60,000 nucleotides of DNA from Mesostigma viride (GCA_009746045.1 RPFO01000165.1:684001-744000), one strand, 5' to 3'. Positions 10,601-21,617 are shown, numbered from the stretch's first letter. Translations and numbers: made by a program. Notes: a model not told the origin generated them from the letters alone.

Positions 10601-11084
10601 CTCCCTGCCGCTACAACGACTACACGAGTAATTGACGGGGACGCCGAAGTAGCGCCCCCCGCGCAAGTGCAGCAAATGCTGGCTCAGATGCAACTTCCCC
10701 AGGTATGTCCTTTCCTATTGTGATTTCTTTGAATCAACATAATCTGCCTTTGTGAATAGTTTGTTGGAGTATATAGGATATATTTGTTTGGTTTGTTGAT
10801 TATTCCTTCATATACCGTGCCCTAAGGCATGCTGGCTTGATGTGCTGGGTGGTGGTGTGCAGGTTGGTGAACGCCGGCTCCCATCCATTGATCCCTTCTC
10901 TGGCACGGTCTCTGTGGCGGTGGCTGCGCTCAACTCAATTAATTGCGACACTGGCCACGTCTGGGAACACGACGCCCGTGCCACGATGGCGCCCGGTGAC
11001 CACGTGGGTGCCATCATCCGTGTCAGCTCCGCCCAACTATGGTGTCGGCCGCCCATCGCAGCAGTGGCCAAACTTCTCCAATGA
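10601..11084 (+). CDS. Possible two-exon gene end (unknown product)
   Basis: The Gln-rich frame ends in AQMQLPQ at 10702, followed by GTATGT, a good splice donor. A matching acceptor (TGGTGTGCAG) ends at 10862, giving a 160-bp phase-0 intron. The frame resumes with VGERRLPSIDPFSGTVSVAV and runs to a stop at about 11084. The splice sites and preserved phase are visible; the protein matches no family I recognise. Whether it belongs to the upstream methyltransferase fragment is unclear because that part is in another frame. Transcript evidence would be needed. Confidence 0.3.
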
Positions 11085-11289
11085 CTGGTATGTGAGCAAT
11101 GACTGGTTTCCCAGCTAAGCTTATACTAGTTTCTGATGTTTTATTAAGTGAGCCAGTGCTTCTAGTAGAAGGTGATGTCTTAGTACTTATTGTATATTCA
11201 TGCTGGACTGAAAGAGTACGTGGCGTGCCACTGGCAGCCGAGACATGTGCCTTGTCGATGGCCTGGGTTGCTCTTGTGCCATCCCATTT

Positions 11290-12365
11290 CATCTCAGATT
11301 GAATCATGAAGTTTCATGATTCAGTTTATGCTTGCAAGTAACTTTCCAGCCTGACATGATCGAGTTCATTTGGTCACACAAAAATGTTATATTCAAGAAA
11401 ACAGTGACAACGGCATCAAACTGCATTGTTTTGCTTTCATTTGTCACCTTTTGAGCTGTAAACAGTCTATTTTCATGGTCTACATGCTGCTTGCAAGTTT
11501 CCAGCCTGATATGAGTTCATTTGTTCACTGTTCATATTTGTTTCATGTAAGATAACGGAGAAAATGACAAAAAACTGCATATTTATGCTGTCCCATGTCA
11601 CCATTTGAGCTCTGAATGAGCCCAATTTCCGTGGGTGGTCTAATTTAATGGTCTAGATGTTGCCTGCAAGTTTCTAGCCTGAAATGAGTTCATTTGTTTA
11701 CTATTCATACTACTATTTGTTTCATGTAAGATAACGGGGAAATGACAAAAAACTGCATATTTATACTGTCACATGTCACCATTTGAGCTCTGAATGAGCC
11801 CAAATTTTGTGGGTGGTCTAATTTCATGGTCTACATGCTGCCTGCAAGAATCCAGCCTGATATGAGTTCCTTTGTTTACTATTCATATTTGTTTCATGTA
11901 AGATAACGGAGAAAATGACAAAAAACTGCATATTTATACTGTCACATGTCACCATTTGAGCTCTGAATGCGCCCAAATTTTGTGGGTGGTCTAATTTCAT
12001 GGTTTACATGCTGCCTGCAAGAATCCAGCCTGAAATGAGTTCATTTGTTTACTGTTCATATTTGTTTCATGTAAGACAACAGAGAAAATGACGAAAAACT
12101 GCATATTTATACTGTCACATGTCACCATTTGAGCTCAGAATGAGCCCAAATTTTGTGGGTGGTCTAATTTCATGGTCTAGATGCTGCCTGCAAGAATCCA
12201 GCCTGAAATGAGTTCATTTGTTTACTGTTCATATTTGTTGCATGTAAGGAAAGGGCCGGTGACAATGATGAAAAACTGCATATTTATGCTGTCACATGTC
12301 ACCATTTGAGCTCAGAATGAGCCCAATTTTTGTGGGTGGTCTAATTTCATGGTCTGAAGGCTGGA
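11290..12365. repeat. Satellite-like tandem array, unit ~173-179 bp
   Basis: The landmark GTGGGTGGTCTAATTT recurs at about 11630, 11809, 11982, 12155 and 12332. Each unit also carries TTTCATGTAAGATAACGG and ACTGCATATTTATACTGTCA. The first unit is more diverged and the array decays on both sides. No coding potential. Confidence 0.9.
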
Positions 12366-12640
12366 TGACCCCTGCTTTATAGACAAATACAAGGATTCAA
12401 TCACATTTGGAAAAATTGAGTAAAATTTATGAAATTGAGCAAACACTTATGAATCCCCTCTATTAAAAAGGGTCGCAGTACTCAGCGCCAGTACAAGGTC
12501 AAGTGGATGTATGCACGTAGTGAAGTAGATAGGGTGTGGTATACAGAGAGTGAATTAGATGGGTGTAGTCGCCTTCTGCAGGAGTACAAAACCCTGCACA
12601 AGCTCTAGCTAGCTGTAGGCCTTCTCCTTTCTTATGTTAT
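12366..12640. other. Spacer after the satellite
   Basis: AT-rich then mixed sequence with no gene signal seen. Confidence 0.4.
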
Positions 12641-12642
12641 GA

Positions 12643-13086
12643 TTGCTGTCGACGGGTGGTTGGTTGTCCCCCCCCCCTCTGCAGCCGTCATGTCTACTCC
12701 TACCCCTTCGGAGGAGCCCCTGCCTGCCCCTACGACTCCAGTTCCAGATCCTCAACTTTTCTGTGAAGTGCTTCCTGGCCGATGGGTCGCGCGGAGCTGT
12801 TACCCGGGTGGCCACGTGCATTCGGCTCTTCCGGCCGACCGGGCCGCTTTTAGTTCGGTCGGCGCTGCTCGGGGTGCCATGGTATGCCTCGGACCCACTT
12901 GGACAGCACCTAGCGAGTCACAGCTTCGATGATGCTGGGCATTGCCTCCTGGGATGTGGCCCCCGGTGTCTGGCATTGGAGCAGATAGCGGCGGTGTTGC
13001 AGGGTCCTCGGATTTCCTCCTACCTCTCCACTCCTGATGGTCGTGCTCGCCTTCGGGAGATCTTCTTCTGGCTCCGCCTGCAGTAG
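12643..13086 (+). CDS. Unrecognised ORF, about 147 codons
   Basis: The second half looks protein-like (VRSALLGVPWYASDPLGQHL, then SYLSTPDGRARLREIFFWLRLQ, stop at 13084-13086). The first half is low-complexity Pro/Leu and is equally open in a neighbouring frame, so the start is uncertain. It lies between the satellite and a C-family LTR fragment. It may be a piece of an unclassified mobile element. No motif assigns a function. Confidence 0.25.
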   Translation: MLSTGGWLSPPPLQPSCLLLPLRRSPCLPLRLQFQILNFSVKCFLADGSRGAVTRVATCIRLFRPTGPLLVRSALLGVPWYASDPLGQHLASHSFDDAGHCLLGCGPRCLALEQIAAVLQGPRISSYLSTPDGRARLREIFFWLRLQ

Positions 13087-13252
13087 GGGATGCTGAGATA
13101 GACGATGCGCCTTGTGACCTTCTCAGGGCCGTTGAGTTTATGGAGATAGCGGACCAGTCAGCGGGAGTGTTCCCTCAGGGTGACCAGCTTCCTCAGGACG
13201 CGCAGGCGGGGGTACAATACACCCCTGATTATTCGGCTTCGGCAGCCGCCTC

Positions 13253-13774
13253 TGTCAGAAATTTTCATTTAATTCCTTGGTTGTCAAGACTGATTGAGAC
13301 AATTGATAGACAGTTTATTCATTGCATATTTAGGTTACGGACTGCCACCGTTTCGCCGCCAAAGCCATGGTGCGGTTCCCGGGTGGGGACCATAGCATCC
13401 ATAGCCACACTGGGCTCGGACTGCAAGGTAAGTGCAACGTAGGTGTGTCACTTCCTTATCAAGGCACATTGGGGCAGCGGTGCACGTTATAGAATATTCT
13501 GCACAAGTTGCCAGCTGTCGATTATACAATTGACGATTAGGAGAACGCCAGATGTCAAGCAACTAACACGGCATACAATGCATCTAGAACTGGATTCAGT
13601 CATACGAAATATCCAACACGGAATATTCGGCCGAGGATAGTACCGTCGGCACCTAAGGTACGCAAAGTATTGTGCCGGAATTACAACTTCGGCACTACAT
13701 AACTTTTGCTATACTGCACTTTATTCAGTGCTATAAGTTGTGCCGGAAAGCTCACGGCGGGCCCTACCAAGCCT
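13253..13774. repeat. Partial C-family LTR
   Basis: It matches the first ~520 bp of the element C LTR (from TGTCAGAAATTTTC to CCTACCAAGCCT), with a few substitutions. It stops abruptly and continues into a Copia pol sequence. No second LTR or target duplication is visible, so this is a recombination product rather than a clean insertion. Confidence 0.85.
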
Positions 13775-15482
13775 AATTTCAGGACCACTCACCTATCACG
13801 TGCAGTAACCAGGACGGTTAAGCGTGTGCAAGTGTGCCAGGGGCAGGAGCCCTTGGTTGATGACCTCATACTGCCAGCTGCTAGTCATCCAAGCAGTCTG
13901 GGCATTGGTCCTCACTCACTTGCTGGACACAGCCCTATCAACTACCAAGGCCTGGTGAAGCTCATGTCCTCTCCCATTATGTGTCCCCAGGTCACACTGG
14001 GTCTGATTAAATCTGGGGAGGACTGGATCTCAAAGAAGTGCGTGGAGCCTGTCAATGACCTGCCTCCTGCACGGCGTCTACTCAAGCTCAAGTTTGTCAT
14101 CAAGATGAAGGAGGTGGACGGGGTCAAGGTACCACATGTCAGGCCAGTGCTGAATGAGTTCAAGGGTACTGGTGAGTGCACGGCTGAGGAGTTGTATACC
14201 CCTGGCATGCTGCATGACACTTGGAGGCTGCTGCTGTGTGTATTTCTAGGCCTTCTCAACAAGGGCTTGGACTATGGCTCAGTGGTGGTAGACTTCAAGA
14301 GGGCATTTCTGGAGGGGGATGCAGATGTGGCACAGGAAAAGTGGGAGGGCAAGACGCCTTTCTATGTCAGGGTGCCTGCTGTATGGAAAAGGGACATTCA
14401 CACTGAGTTCCTTAAAATCCTCAAGGGCCTGGAGGGCCTGAGGTCAAGTCCAATAATCTGGAGGGAGACACTCAACCGTTTCCTGAAGGAGCATTGCAAC
14501 TTGAAGGTTTCTCCTGTGGACCCCTGTCTGTTTCTGGGGCAATGGGAAGGCCTACCAGTGTATGCTTTGCTGCACGGGGATGACCTGCACCTGCTGGCTC
14601 CTACGTCGTGGCAGTTGATTTCCATCATTAAGTCCAAGTTTCCTCTGGGGAGGGAGCAATGGCAGGTGGAGAATGAGCCTCTGCTGTTTGTGGGCATGGA
14701 GGCCACACTGGTGAAGAAGGGGGGAGAATGGCGTATGCTGCTGGTGGGGGGTAATGATTAATTATCAAGAAACCCTCATAAGCAAGCTTCCTCCAGTCAT
14801 CACACAGGCACTGTGTCCTATGGTCAGGGGCATGGTTGCTTGGGTGGCAGGCGTTTCCAGGCCAGACCTTATGGTCATAGCCAGGTTGCCTGATGACATG
14901 CTGATGGAGCTAGGGTCTGCCAAGGTGGCTGATCAGGTCAGGGCTTCATCTGGCATTCTGTTGTCTGCAGTGGATTTATCACAACCCATTTGCATGGAGC
15001 TGTATGTGGATAGCTCAATGGACAGCAGGCAGGTCTCCAAGGTCAGGGGCAGGGCTGCAGGGCTCTTTGTGCTCAGACAGGAAGGCCTGGGGAGTTTGGT
15101 GAGCTGGTTCAGTCGCCTGCACAAACGGGTGGCTGTCAGCAGTGATGTGGCAGAATGCAGGGCTATTTGTGAAGGCATTCACACAAGCCTTTATCTGAAG
15201 GAGTTGCTTCATCAGATGACTTCTAATACTCCTTGGCCACTTCAGGTTACCACTCTTCTCAAAACAGACTCCATGGGGATGGTGCAGTTTGTGCACAGGC
15301 AGATGGCCAGAAGTAGGGGCTTGGATTATCTCCTTCTTAAGGAATTGTCCTCCTTGGCCAATATTGAGCATATCCATGGGGTTGACAATCCTGCTGATGC
15401 TTTGACCAAGCTAGTGCAGAAGGCAGCAGTGCAATACAAGGTTCTTCAGTCTCTGATGGACCCATCTCAGCAAGCTGTCTAA
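13775..15482 (+). pseudogene. B2 pol remnant: reverse transcriptase and RNase H
   Basis: It begins inside the region just after the protease and covers RT (KLKFVIKMKEVDGVKVPHVR, VVVDFKRAFLEGD as palm motif A, LLHGDDLHLL as catalytic box) and RNase H (LYVDSSMDSRQ, AECRAICEG, KTDSMGMVQF, GVDNPADALTKL), ending at the TAA at 15480-15482. A 4-bp duplication in GATTAATTATC near 14756 adds a frameshift and stop compared with element B. The first 20 or so residues of the long frame starting at 13706 come from the C LTR and are not part of pol. Confidence 0.85.
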
Positions 15483-16436
15483 GCTGGTGCCTGGTTATAG
15501 GGCATTGGAGAGCAGATTGTGTGGTAGTGTCAGCATTGTGACTGGCATAATACCTGTATTTTAGTCTGTACTAAGGCTCATGGACCATGGTACACTCACT
15601 CTGATTTTAATCAGGATACAGCCAGGTTTTGGCTGGGGTTCATGCTCAGTGTTGACTACACAAGGTTGACAGGTCCATTACAGACCATGTATTCTATTTT
15701 CAAAGAAATGTATATTTGTACATACTTCTCACAATGGTCTGGGAACCTTCATACTGGGGTTTATAGGGCGGGGTTCGATTCCCTGGTATTATGTTTCTAC
15801 AAGCTGGCCTGTTCAGGTGTTTGCCTGTTCAGACTTCCCTAGTTCCCCAGGGCAGGATTTAATTGTTGCCTCTGTGTTTCATTTTGTCATTTGTTTGCTG
15901 TGGCAATTTATCATCTGGCAAGTAGACGGGCGCCATAAGACGGGCGCCAATACTAACCTGTTGAGAGTATGACAGGGAAACTATTGTAATACGTCGTACT
16001 TTGTCAAGTGGTATTTTAATTGTCATGGATTTCTTGTACTTATATTGAATATGTACTGGGTTTTATGGGATTAGTATCTGGGATTAATGTAACTCACCGC
16101 CAGAAGGTCATTGTACTGGAGGCTCTACCGAGGTGATGGGATTAATTCCTGGAGAAGACCTCATGGAATTAACCTGTATGTATTTAATTTTGTGTGTTTC
16201 TAATATCTGGTGGTACTATGTAATGCCACTTCCATAGGTTTTTATCCATTTCTCATGGAATGGTTTTCCCTGTGGCAGATCTGTTTCTTTTCCAGTTCCT
16301 TAAAAGAAAGGGCTGGGGGAATGGCATTGGCCATTAAAGATATCTGTTCAAGCTTCAAGCTGGAGTGAAGGACATTTCAAGCTACTTCAAGGGTCCCTGG
16401 CAGGGGATGTGATCCCTAAAGAAAAGAAGGGATTGG
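15483..16436 (+). other. 3' UTR of B2
   Basis: Near-identical to 35151-36101 in element B. It holds the T-arm-like hairpin (15769-15785), the double CGGGCGCC module (15927-15934 and 15941-15948) and TGTAATACG at 15985-15993, complementary to the B primer site. It ends with the polypurine tract AAAGAAAAGAAGGGATTGG. Confidence 0.8.
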
Positions 16437-17055
16437 AGTTAACGTAAAGGATTTACGTTAGATGGATAGAGATTGTTACGCTCTTTCCAAAGGCACCTTG
16501 AACGCCTCATTATTTGGTTACGGGACGTAAAAGTTATGACGTTTCCTAGGCTGTGCCGACAGTACCCGGAGCGCCACTGTGGGCGCGTACGGACACAGGA
16601 TGTACAAGTGTCACTTTGATAGTCCGCAGGACGTTGACAGGACTTGTACAGGACTTGATGGTCAATTGATAGGTAGGCGTGCTGTAGCGCGCCAGGACCT
16701 ATGAGACAATTGATGCTGAGTAGTGTACGGATAGGTCCACAGGACTAGCCGTATGGACAATTGATAGATCTGCGCGCCAAAGGCGTGCCAGAGTCTGTGT
16801 AATCAATTGATTGACAGTTCAGCTGTGAAAGTACAGCTGAATACTTGGACGCGTCCCTAGCAAGCTATATGTGTGACTTGGTAGCTCTAGGACGCTAGCT
16901 CTTGCGTGCACGCTCTCTTGGCACAGCGACCCTGTCGTCTGTGCTACGTGCAGTCTCGGACGTGACGTGACTTACGTCTGTGTTTTCTCATTATAATAAA
17001 GGCAACTTTCCTGCAAGAGCCATGGATTCCCTCGGGAGTAAACTCTCATTCAACT
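16437..17055 (+). repeat. 3' LTR of B2 (619 bp)
   Basis: It starts AGTTAACGTAAAGGATTTACG, directly after the polypurine tract, and ends ...CTCATTCAACT. It shares the AGTT...AACT termini with the B LTRs and has small differences from them, so it is older. Confidence 0.8.
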
Positions 17056-17224
17056 CCACCACCAGAGCATCCCTGACATTAAAGTCCTTCCTCTTTCCCT
17101 TCCCCTGGTCCAGGACCAGAAGGCCCTCCTTAATTGGACTGACAGGGTTGGGGGGGGAGGGTCCCTTGGGGCCGGGGGCTGCCAGCGGGGGGGACTCCTC
17201 AGTCACCACCCCATGCTGTGCCAA
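17056..17224 (-). pseudogene. Unknown ORF X2, 3' part removed by B2
   Basis: It starts MAQHGVVTEESPPLAAPG at 17224 and runs minus-strand through DFNVRDALVVEL before entering the B2 LTR near 17055; the residues beyond are LTR-derived. It lies about 40 bp downstream of X1 on the same strand, so X1 and X2 probably belong to one element or transcript. Only about 55 native residues remain and no family is recognised. Confidence 0.35.
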
Positions 17225-17266
17225 TATGGCCGCCGTTACCCTTGATTGGGTTATGGACTTCAGGGC

Positions 17267-18214
17267 CTAATTGAAATGGGCTGACCGCGCGAGCGCGGCC
17301 AGGTCTTGACCCTCAGAGTATTCCATCTGATAGTCAGCATTTTTAAGAAGGTCGCGTAGCCGTTGAGTTGCCTCACGGTACGCCTCCGCCATTGCCTGGT
17401 GGGTAGCCAGGCGACGGGCGGCCTCCTCCTCATATTCCTGCCGCTTGGCAGCGAGCCAAAAGGCCGTCTCGCGACGGACCTCCCGGTCGCGCTGCCGCGC
17501 GCGACGTTCCTCGTTGGCCACCAGCGCGGCCTGCTCCACCGCCAGGAGCGCTGGGGTGAGGGTTATCTCTTGCTCCCCATCAAGGAGGCTGGCGGTGTCC
17601 GAGACCTCATCATCGGACATGGGTTGTCCTCCGATGGGCTCAACGGGCCTACGCAGCACCCGCGTGAGCTTTACGCTCTCCATATCCTTCTTCTTTCGAA
17701 GAAGGCTGGAGGGCCGCCCAAACTGAAGCTCAATGTGATTGTGCCCCTGGGCGAAGGGGACACGAAGATCGGACGTGGCGGGACGAAAAGTGATCGTCCC
17801 GTCCGGCGCCACAGATGCCGTCTGTCGGGGCAGGAGCTCCCGAATGGTCGGCAGCTGAGGGCCGAACTGTGGGGCCTCGGGGGGGTTGACCGCCGAGGGC
17901 TCCACAGCCATGGCTGCTCCAGCCGTGGTTGCGGCTGTCGCAGCCGCCGGAGTCGAGGGTAAGTCGGTTCCCCGGGGGGGAACCGTCTCGTCCTCCGGCT
18001 TCTCAGGGGAGGGGGGTAGGTCGGTCTGCCTTTCGGCAGCCGTCCCCTCCGCCTGGCAGACATTGTTGTTCTTCATGTTTTTCTTCCTTTTCTTAAAAAG
18101 AGCCGCATCCCCAGCCGGCTTCTTGTTGTTGTCCTTGGGCAGCCGCCTATCCTGCCCATCATCACCATCGTTAAAGTCCAACTTCTTCGCAACGTTCTTG
18201 TTGTTGATAGCCAT
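17267..18214 (-). CDS. Unknown ORF X1, basic N-terminus and coiled-coil C-terminus (315 aa)
   Basis: A complete frame from ATG (18212-18214) to a stop at 17267. The N-terminus is Lys/Asn-rich (KKRKKNMKNNN, nucleic-acid or nuclear-signal like), the middle is Pro/Ala/Thr-rich, and residues of about 220-300 form a strongly helical charged segment (EERRARQRDREVRRE, KRQEYEEEAARRL) likely to be a coiled coil. This architecture is common in retroelement ORF1/Gag proteins, and the neighbouring X2 frame fits a following polyprotein. No zinc knuckle is present. The assignment to a mobile element is inference. Confidence 0.45.
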   Translation of the reverse strand: MAINNKNVAKKLDFNDGDDGQDRRLPKDNNKKPAGDAALFKKRKKNMKNNNVCQAEGTAAERQTDLPPSPEKPEDETVPPRGTDLPSTPAAATAATTAGAAMAVEPSAVNPPEAPQFGPQLPTIRELLPRQTASVAPDGTITFRPATSDLRVPFAQGHNHIELQFGRPSSLLRKKKDMESVKLTRVLRRPVEPIGGQPMSDDEVSDTASLLDGEQEITLTPALLAVEQAALVANEERRARQRDREVRRETAFWLAAKRQEYEEEAARRLATHQAMAEAYREATQRLRDLLKNADYQMEYSEGQDLAALARSAHFN

Positions 18215-18299
18215 TGGTAGCAGATAAAATTCAAGTTAGTAAATGGAATGAGCGACTTGGTATATTGCTTGAGAGCACTGTGAGCAATGAGCAATGAAT

Positions 18300-19670
18300 T
18301 GCTTGGTCCATTAGAAAATAGGTTTACCCTTTATCAACGTTCCTCTCACTGGCTGCGCCGCCAGTGACCGTTGGGTGCCGACCGTTGGCCCGAGGCCGCA
18401 CGATGACAGGTCGCAGTCTAGTCACTGCATCGTGTGATCACAGATCAATGCACGCTGCAGTACGGTCCCTATCTAGGATACTCTAGTACCGTCCAATGAC
18501 AGGACACTACGTAGACTGGGTACTGACATCTGTCACGTACCCCAAGTACCCAAAGTACCTATCTAGGGAAACGTATGCGACTCGACTAGCATTCCTATCT
18601 GCATAGCCCACGTGGTATTTATATTCACATACCAACGTAGGTTTACAAGGCTTATTCATACGTTGTATTCACAATGCCTTTGAGACTTAGTCTACAGCAA
18701 AGCATGGAGACTAACTGCGCGCGTTGACCGAAAAGCGGGGTGCAGGCGGGGGTGGGGGCGGAGATGGAGCAGGGTGGTGATGGGGGTGGGGTGGAGGTGG
18801 GGGGGTAGGGGGGGCGAGTTGAGGACTTATGCTTTCAATCACCGTTTCTATTCTTCCTGCCAACGCGTCGAGGCGACGCCTACGGTTGGCTCGGGTGGCC
18901 AGGTAGAATGAATCTGTGTCTGCACGCATAAGAAATGCGTGCAGTCTGAGGAGGTTTCAGAGGCGGCCGCCCGAGGCGGGGCGAACCTGGCTCAGCTCAC
19001 TGCCCGGCGACCCGTGGCTCTCTCTCCGACAGCCCAAGGGCTGCGAAGGCAAAGGGGCGGGAAGGGGAGTTTGGCAGATCCCACTGCTAGAGCCGCGGAG
19101 CCACGGGGCCCCGAGCGTCGTCATTGATAGTTGAGAAGGGTTCGCAGCGCGGGCTCTGGCTCGGGTGCAAAGTGAACGAATTTAGGGGGACGGCCAGGCC
19201 CGGCAGCCATTGATTAATTAATTAATTAAAATCATAGCTCCGTTGGGAGCATATGTAACACATAGCTCTGAGAAAGGGGCATCTATGGGTTTGTAATACA
19301 ATCAGGGCTACAACCTGCAGGTGGAGGATGTACAACTATCACCTGCTCTGGGTGCACAAGGTGCACCTGCACCGCCATGATGGTTCATGCCTCCTTAACA
19401 AGCACAGGCACCCAGGGGGGGCTTGAGGAGAGGGCCTAGAAGGCCTGCATGACATATGGGGTGGAGGGTATGTGGCTAGGCTATAGCTGGTGTACACATG
19501 GCATCTCAGCAGAGAGTAACTCCCTGCATAGGCATAGCATGGCTAAATTCTTTGCATCATCCATGGGAGGTCCCATTGTAGGCTGGGCGCGGCTAAATAC
19601 TGAAAGCACTGATCCATGGGGGCCATTATGGGCGCACATGCGCGTGGGCCACTTGCAAAGGCTAAGCCTA
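18300..19670. other. Gene-poor stretch with G-rich tract and TTAA repeat
   Basis: The plus strand is strongly G-rich at about 18735-18815 with many G3-G7 runs (potential quadruplex); read on the minus strand this gives a Pro/His-rich low-complexity frame that I do not call a gene. A TTAA-type short repeat is at 19211-19230. No other feature is supported. Confidence 0.5.
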
Positions 19671-19671
19671 T

Positions 19672-20229
19672 CTAATCTACACTACTGGTATATTCCCTAG
19701 TCTGGGGTGGCAGGAGGGGCCTGCCAGGGCTTGTGGTCACGTGGATGACCGCCCCCCTCCAGTATACCGGCTTCCCCCCTGCACGCTGCCGGAGCTGAAG
19801 GTAGGTCGGCCATAGCTCGCGTCGCCGCTGTTGCTGGGCCAGGGTCAAGTCGTCGTCCAGCGTGAAGCGAGTCTCCGAGAGCTTCTTGCGGCATTTAAGG
19901 AACGCCAGCTTGTCCGCCATGTACTTAAAGGTGAGGAGCACAGGTGCCGGGCCAGCCTTACCCCGCGCGCGGGGAAGGCGGACAGCCGACATGTCCAGCT
20001 CACCAGTGAGTTGCATGGGGGCAAGAATGGCCGGCAGCCATACCTGAGCTGAAGTTGCCCCGGCGGAGCCCCACACGTGCTGGGGAGCGGGTGGCCGTCC
20101 ATGCCGGTGGCGATGATGCTGACTGGCCGCTATCTCATCTTCCTCTTCCTGCGCATTCGACCCATCCTCTTCCTCACGCTCTACTCTCTTAATTGCGTTT
20201 GTCGCGACCCTGCCTGCCCTCCTTTTCAT
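19672..20229 (-). CDS. LINE-type ORF1-like protein fragment (185 codons)
   Basis: Minus-strand frame beginning MKRRAGRVATNAIKRVERE. The second half (FKYMADKLAFLKCRKKLS, RFTLDDDLTLAQQQRRREL, KPVYWRGAVIHV) fits the C-terminal domain pattern of LINE-1-like ORF1 proteins: a helix, then D-L/D-L-T, then R-R-E-L, then a beta strand near the end. A TTAATTAA simple repeat downstream on the minus strand (19211-19230) could be the 3' tail. The ORF2 that should follow is absent here. It lies just left of element B. Confidence 0.4.
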   Translation of the reverse strand: MKRRAGRVATNAIKRVEREEEDGSNAQEEEDEIAASQHHRHRHGRPPAPQHVWGSAGATSAQVWLPAILAPMQLTGELDMSAVRLPRARGKAGPAPVLLTFKYMADKLAFLKCRKKLSETRFTLDDDLTLAQQQRRRELWPTYLQLRQRAGGKPVYWRGAVIHVTTSPGRPLLPPQTREYTSSVD

Positions 20230-20427
20230 CTAAACTGCGGCCTAGGTCGACGATATTTTCCGTTGCTACAGTTTCTCCAGCTTGCTTCTTAAACAGAGCA
20301 TCTAAGGTGCTAGTCTTGAAACCTGCCAAACCGTTTTTCGTTGACATTCTCTAGCTCATGCAACACTACCTAAACATCGCCCTAAACATCGCCCGCCGCC
20401 ATTATCGAAACAGTTTCGCATGCAATA

Positions 20428-21047
20428 AGTTAACGTAAAGGATTTACGTTAGATGGATAGAGATTGTTACGCTCTTTCCAGCGGCACCTTGAACGCCTCA
20501 TTTGGTTAAGGAACGTAAAAGTTATGACGTTTCCTAGGCTGTGCCGACAGTACCCGGCGCGCCACTGTGGGCGCGTACGGACACAGGATGTACAAGTGTC
20601 ACTTTGATAGTCCGCAGGACGTTGACAGGACTTGTACAGGACTTGATAGTCAATTGATAGGCAGGCGTGCTGTAGCGCGCCAGGACCTATGAGGCAATTG
20701 ATGCTGACTAGTGTACGGATAGGTCCACAGGACTAGCCGTATGGACAATTGATAGATCTCCGCGCCAAAGGCGTGCCAGAGCTCTGTGTAATCAATTGAT
20801 TGACAGTTCAGCTGTGACAGTGCAGCTGAATACTTGGACGCGTCCCTAGCAAGCTATATGAGTGACTTGGTCACACCGGGACGCTAGTTCTTGCGTGCAC
20901 GTTCTCTTGGCACTGCGACCCTGTCGCCTGTGCTACGTGCAGTCTTGGAAGTGACGTGACTTACGTCTGTGTTTCCTTGTTTAATTAATAAAGGCAACTT
21001 CCTGCAAGAACCATGGCGGAATTCGTGGCATTCTCACTCTCACAACT
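20428..21047 (+). repeat. 5' LTR of element B (620 bp)
   Basis: It begins AGTTAACG, with an internal hairpin-capable TAACGTAAA/TTTACGTTA at the very start, and ends CACTCTCACAACT. AATAAA occurs about 60 bp before the end. It differs from the 3' LTR by a 2-bp indel and one substitution seen by eye. It lacks canonical TG...CA ends. Confidence 0.9.
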
Positions 21048-21056
21048 CGTATTACA
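21048..21056 (+). promoter_or_regulatory. Primer-binding site of element B (self-complementary type)
   Basis: CGTATTACA starts at the first base after the LTR. It lacks the TGG start expected for pairing with a tRNA CCA end. Its exact reverse complement TGTAATACG lies at 35650-35658 in a hairpin of the B 3' UTR. Confidence 0.65.
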
Positions 21057-21071
21057 CGCCTCGTTAAAAAG

Positions 21072-21617
21072 ATGCCAAATTCTGAAGAATTCCGGATTCC
21101 CGGCGATGAGGAATTAGCCGCTCCGCCGGCTGATCCTTTGCCAAGACCGACTGCGCCGTCGTGGCAGCAATTGCTTGACGAGGTCACGACATCGCTGGAC
21201 GAACTTCATCGTCAGCAGCGCGCAACTCATCCATTGCTCGGGGATAACCCCGAGGACCCCGATTTGCCAGCACTGGTGCCGGCTATACGCGCACTGTTGG
21301 ACCAGATTCGCAATATTTTATCGACATTTACGGTCCAGGTGCGGGGAGGTTTGCGGTCGGTGAACGAGGTCACCACTGCCATTGAGGAGCTGGACAACAC
21401 CATCTCTTCACTCACCGGTTACCAGAGAAACTTACAAAACTGGGCATCGCTACGCACGGGGGGCGCGCCGGCGGTGTCGACAAATTTGTTTCAAGATCTC
21501 GCGTTGCTCTCGCTGCTCACACGCGGCGTACGCAGTCGCGAGCGCCAGGTTCTAATTAACCTGGTGGCATTTCTCGCATCTGTGCGAGAGTGGATTCCCG
21601 CGGGGTGGGAATTGTAG
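21072..21617 (+). CDS. Extra ORF1 of element B, 181 aa, unknown function
   Basis: An intact frame from ATG 21072, 15 bases after the primer site, to the stop at 21617. The product is acidic and helical (LDELHRQQRATHPL, VNEVTTAIEELDN, RSRERQVLINLVAFL), without a zinc knuckle or known motif. It lies between the 5' LTR and gag (ATG 21950), where Copia elements normally have no gene. Element A has a counterpart at the same place with little obvious sequence similarity. It could be a nucleocapsid or assembly cofactor or a regulatory protein; that is speculation. Confidence 0.65.
   Translation: MPNSEEFRIPGDEELAAPPADPLPRPTAPSWQQLLDEVTTSLDELHRQQRATHPLLGDNPEDPDLPALVPAIRALLDQIRNILSTFTVQVRGGLRSVNEVTTAIEELDNTISSLTGYQRNLQNWASLRTGGAPAVSTNLFQDLALLSLLTRGVRSRERQVLINLVAFLASVREWIPAGWEL

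Larger units (their letters stand above)
13775..17055 (+). mobile_element. Copia element B2, 5'-truncated
   Basis: From AATTTCAGGACCACTC onward it is nearly identical to element B from about 33440 to its end: pol 3' part, 3' UTR (15483-16436) and LTR (16437-17055). The 5' end is replaced by the partial C LTR. The LTR right edge lies inside the minus-strand unknown ORF at 17056-17224, which it truncates. Confidence 0.85.

Noticed and set aside
11290-12365. CRISPR array
   Set aside because: Whole ~175-bp units repeat without unique spacers and the window is eukaryotic; this is satellite DNA.
18711-18929. Proline-rich gene on the minus strand
   Set aside because: It is a reading of a G-rich low-complexity tract with no conserved motif.
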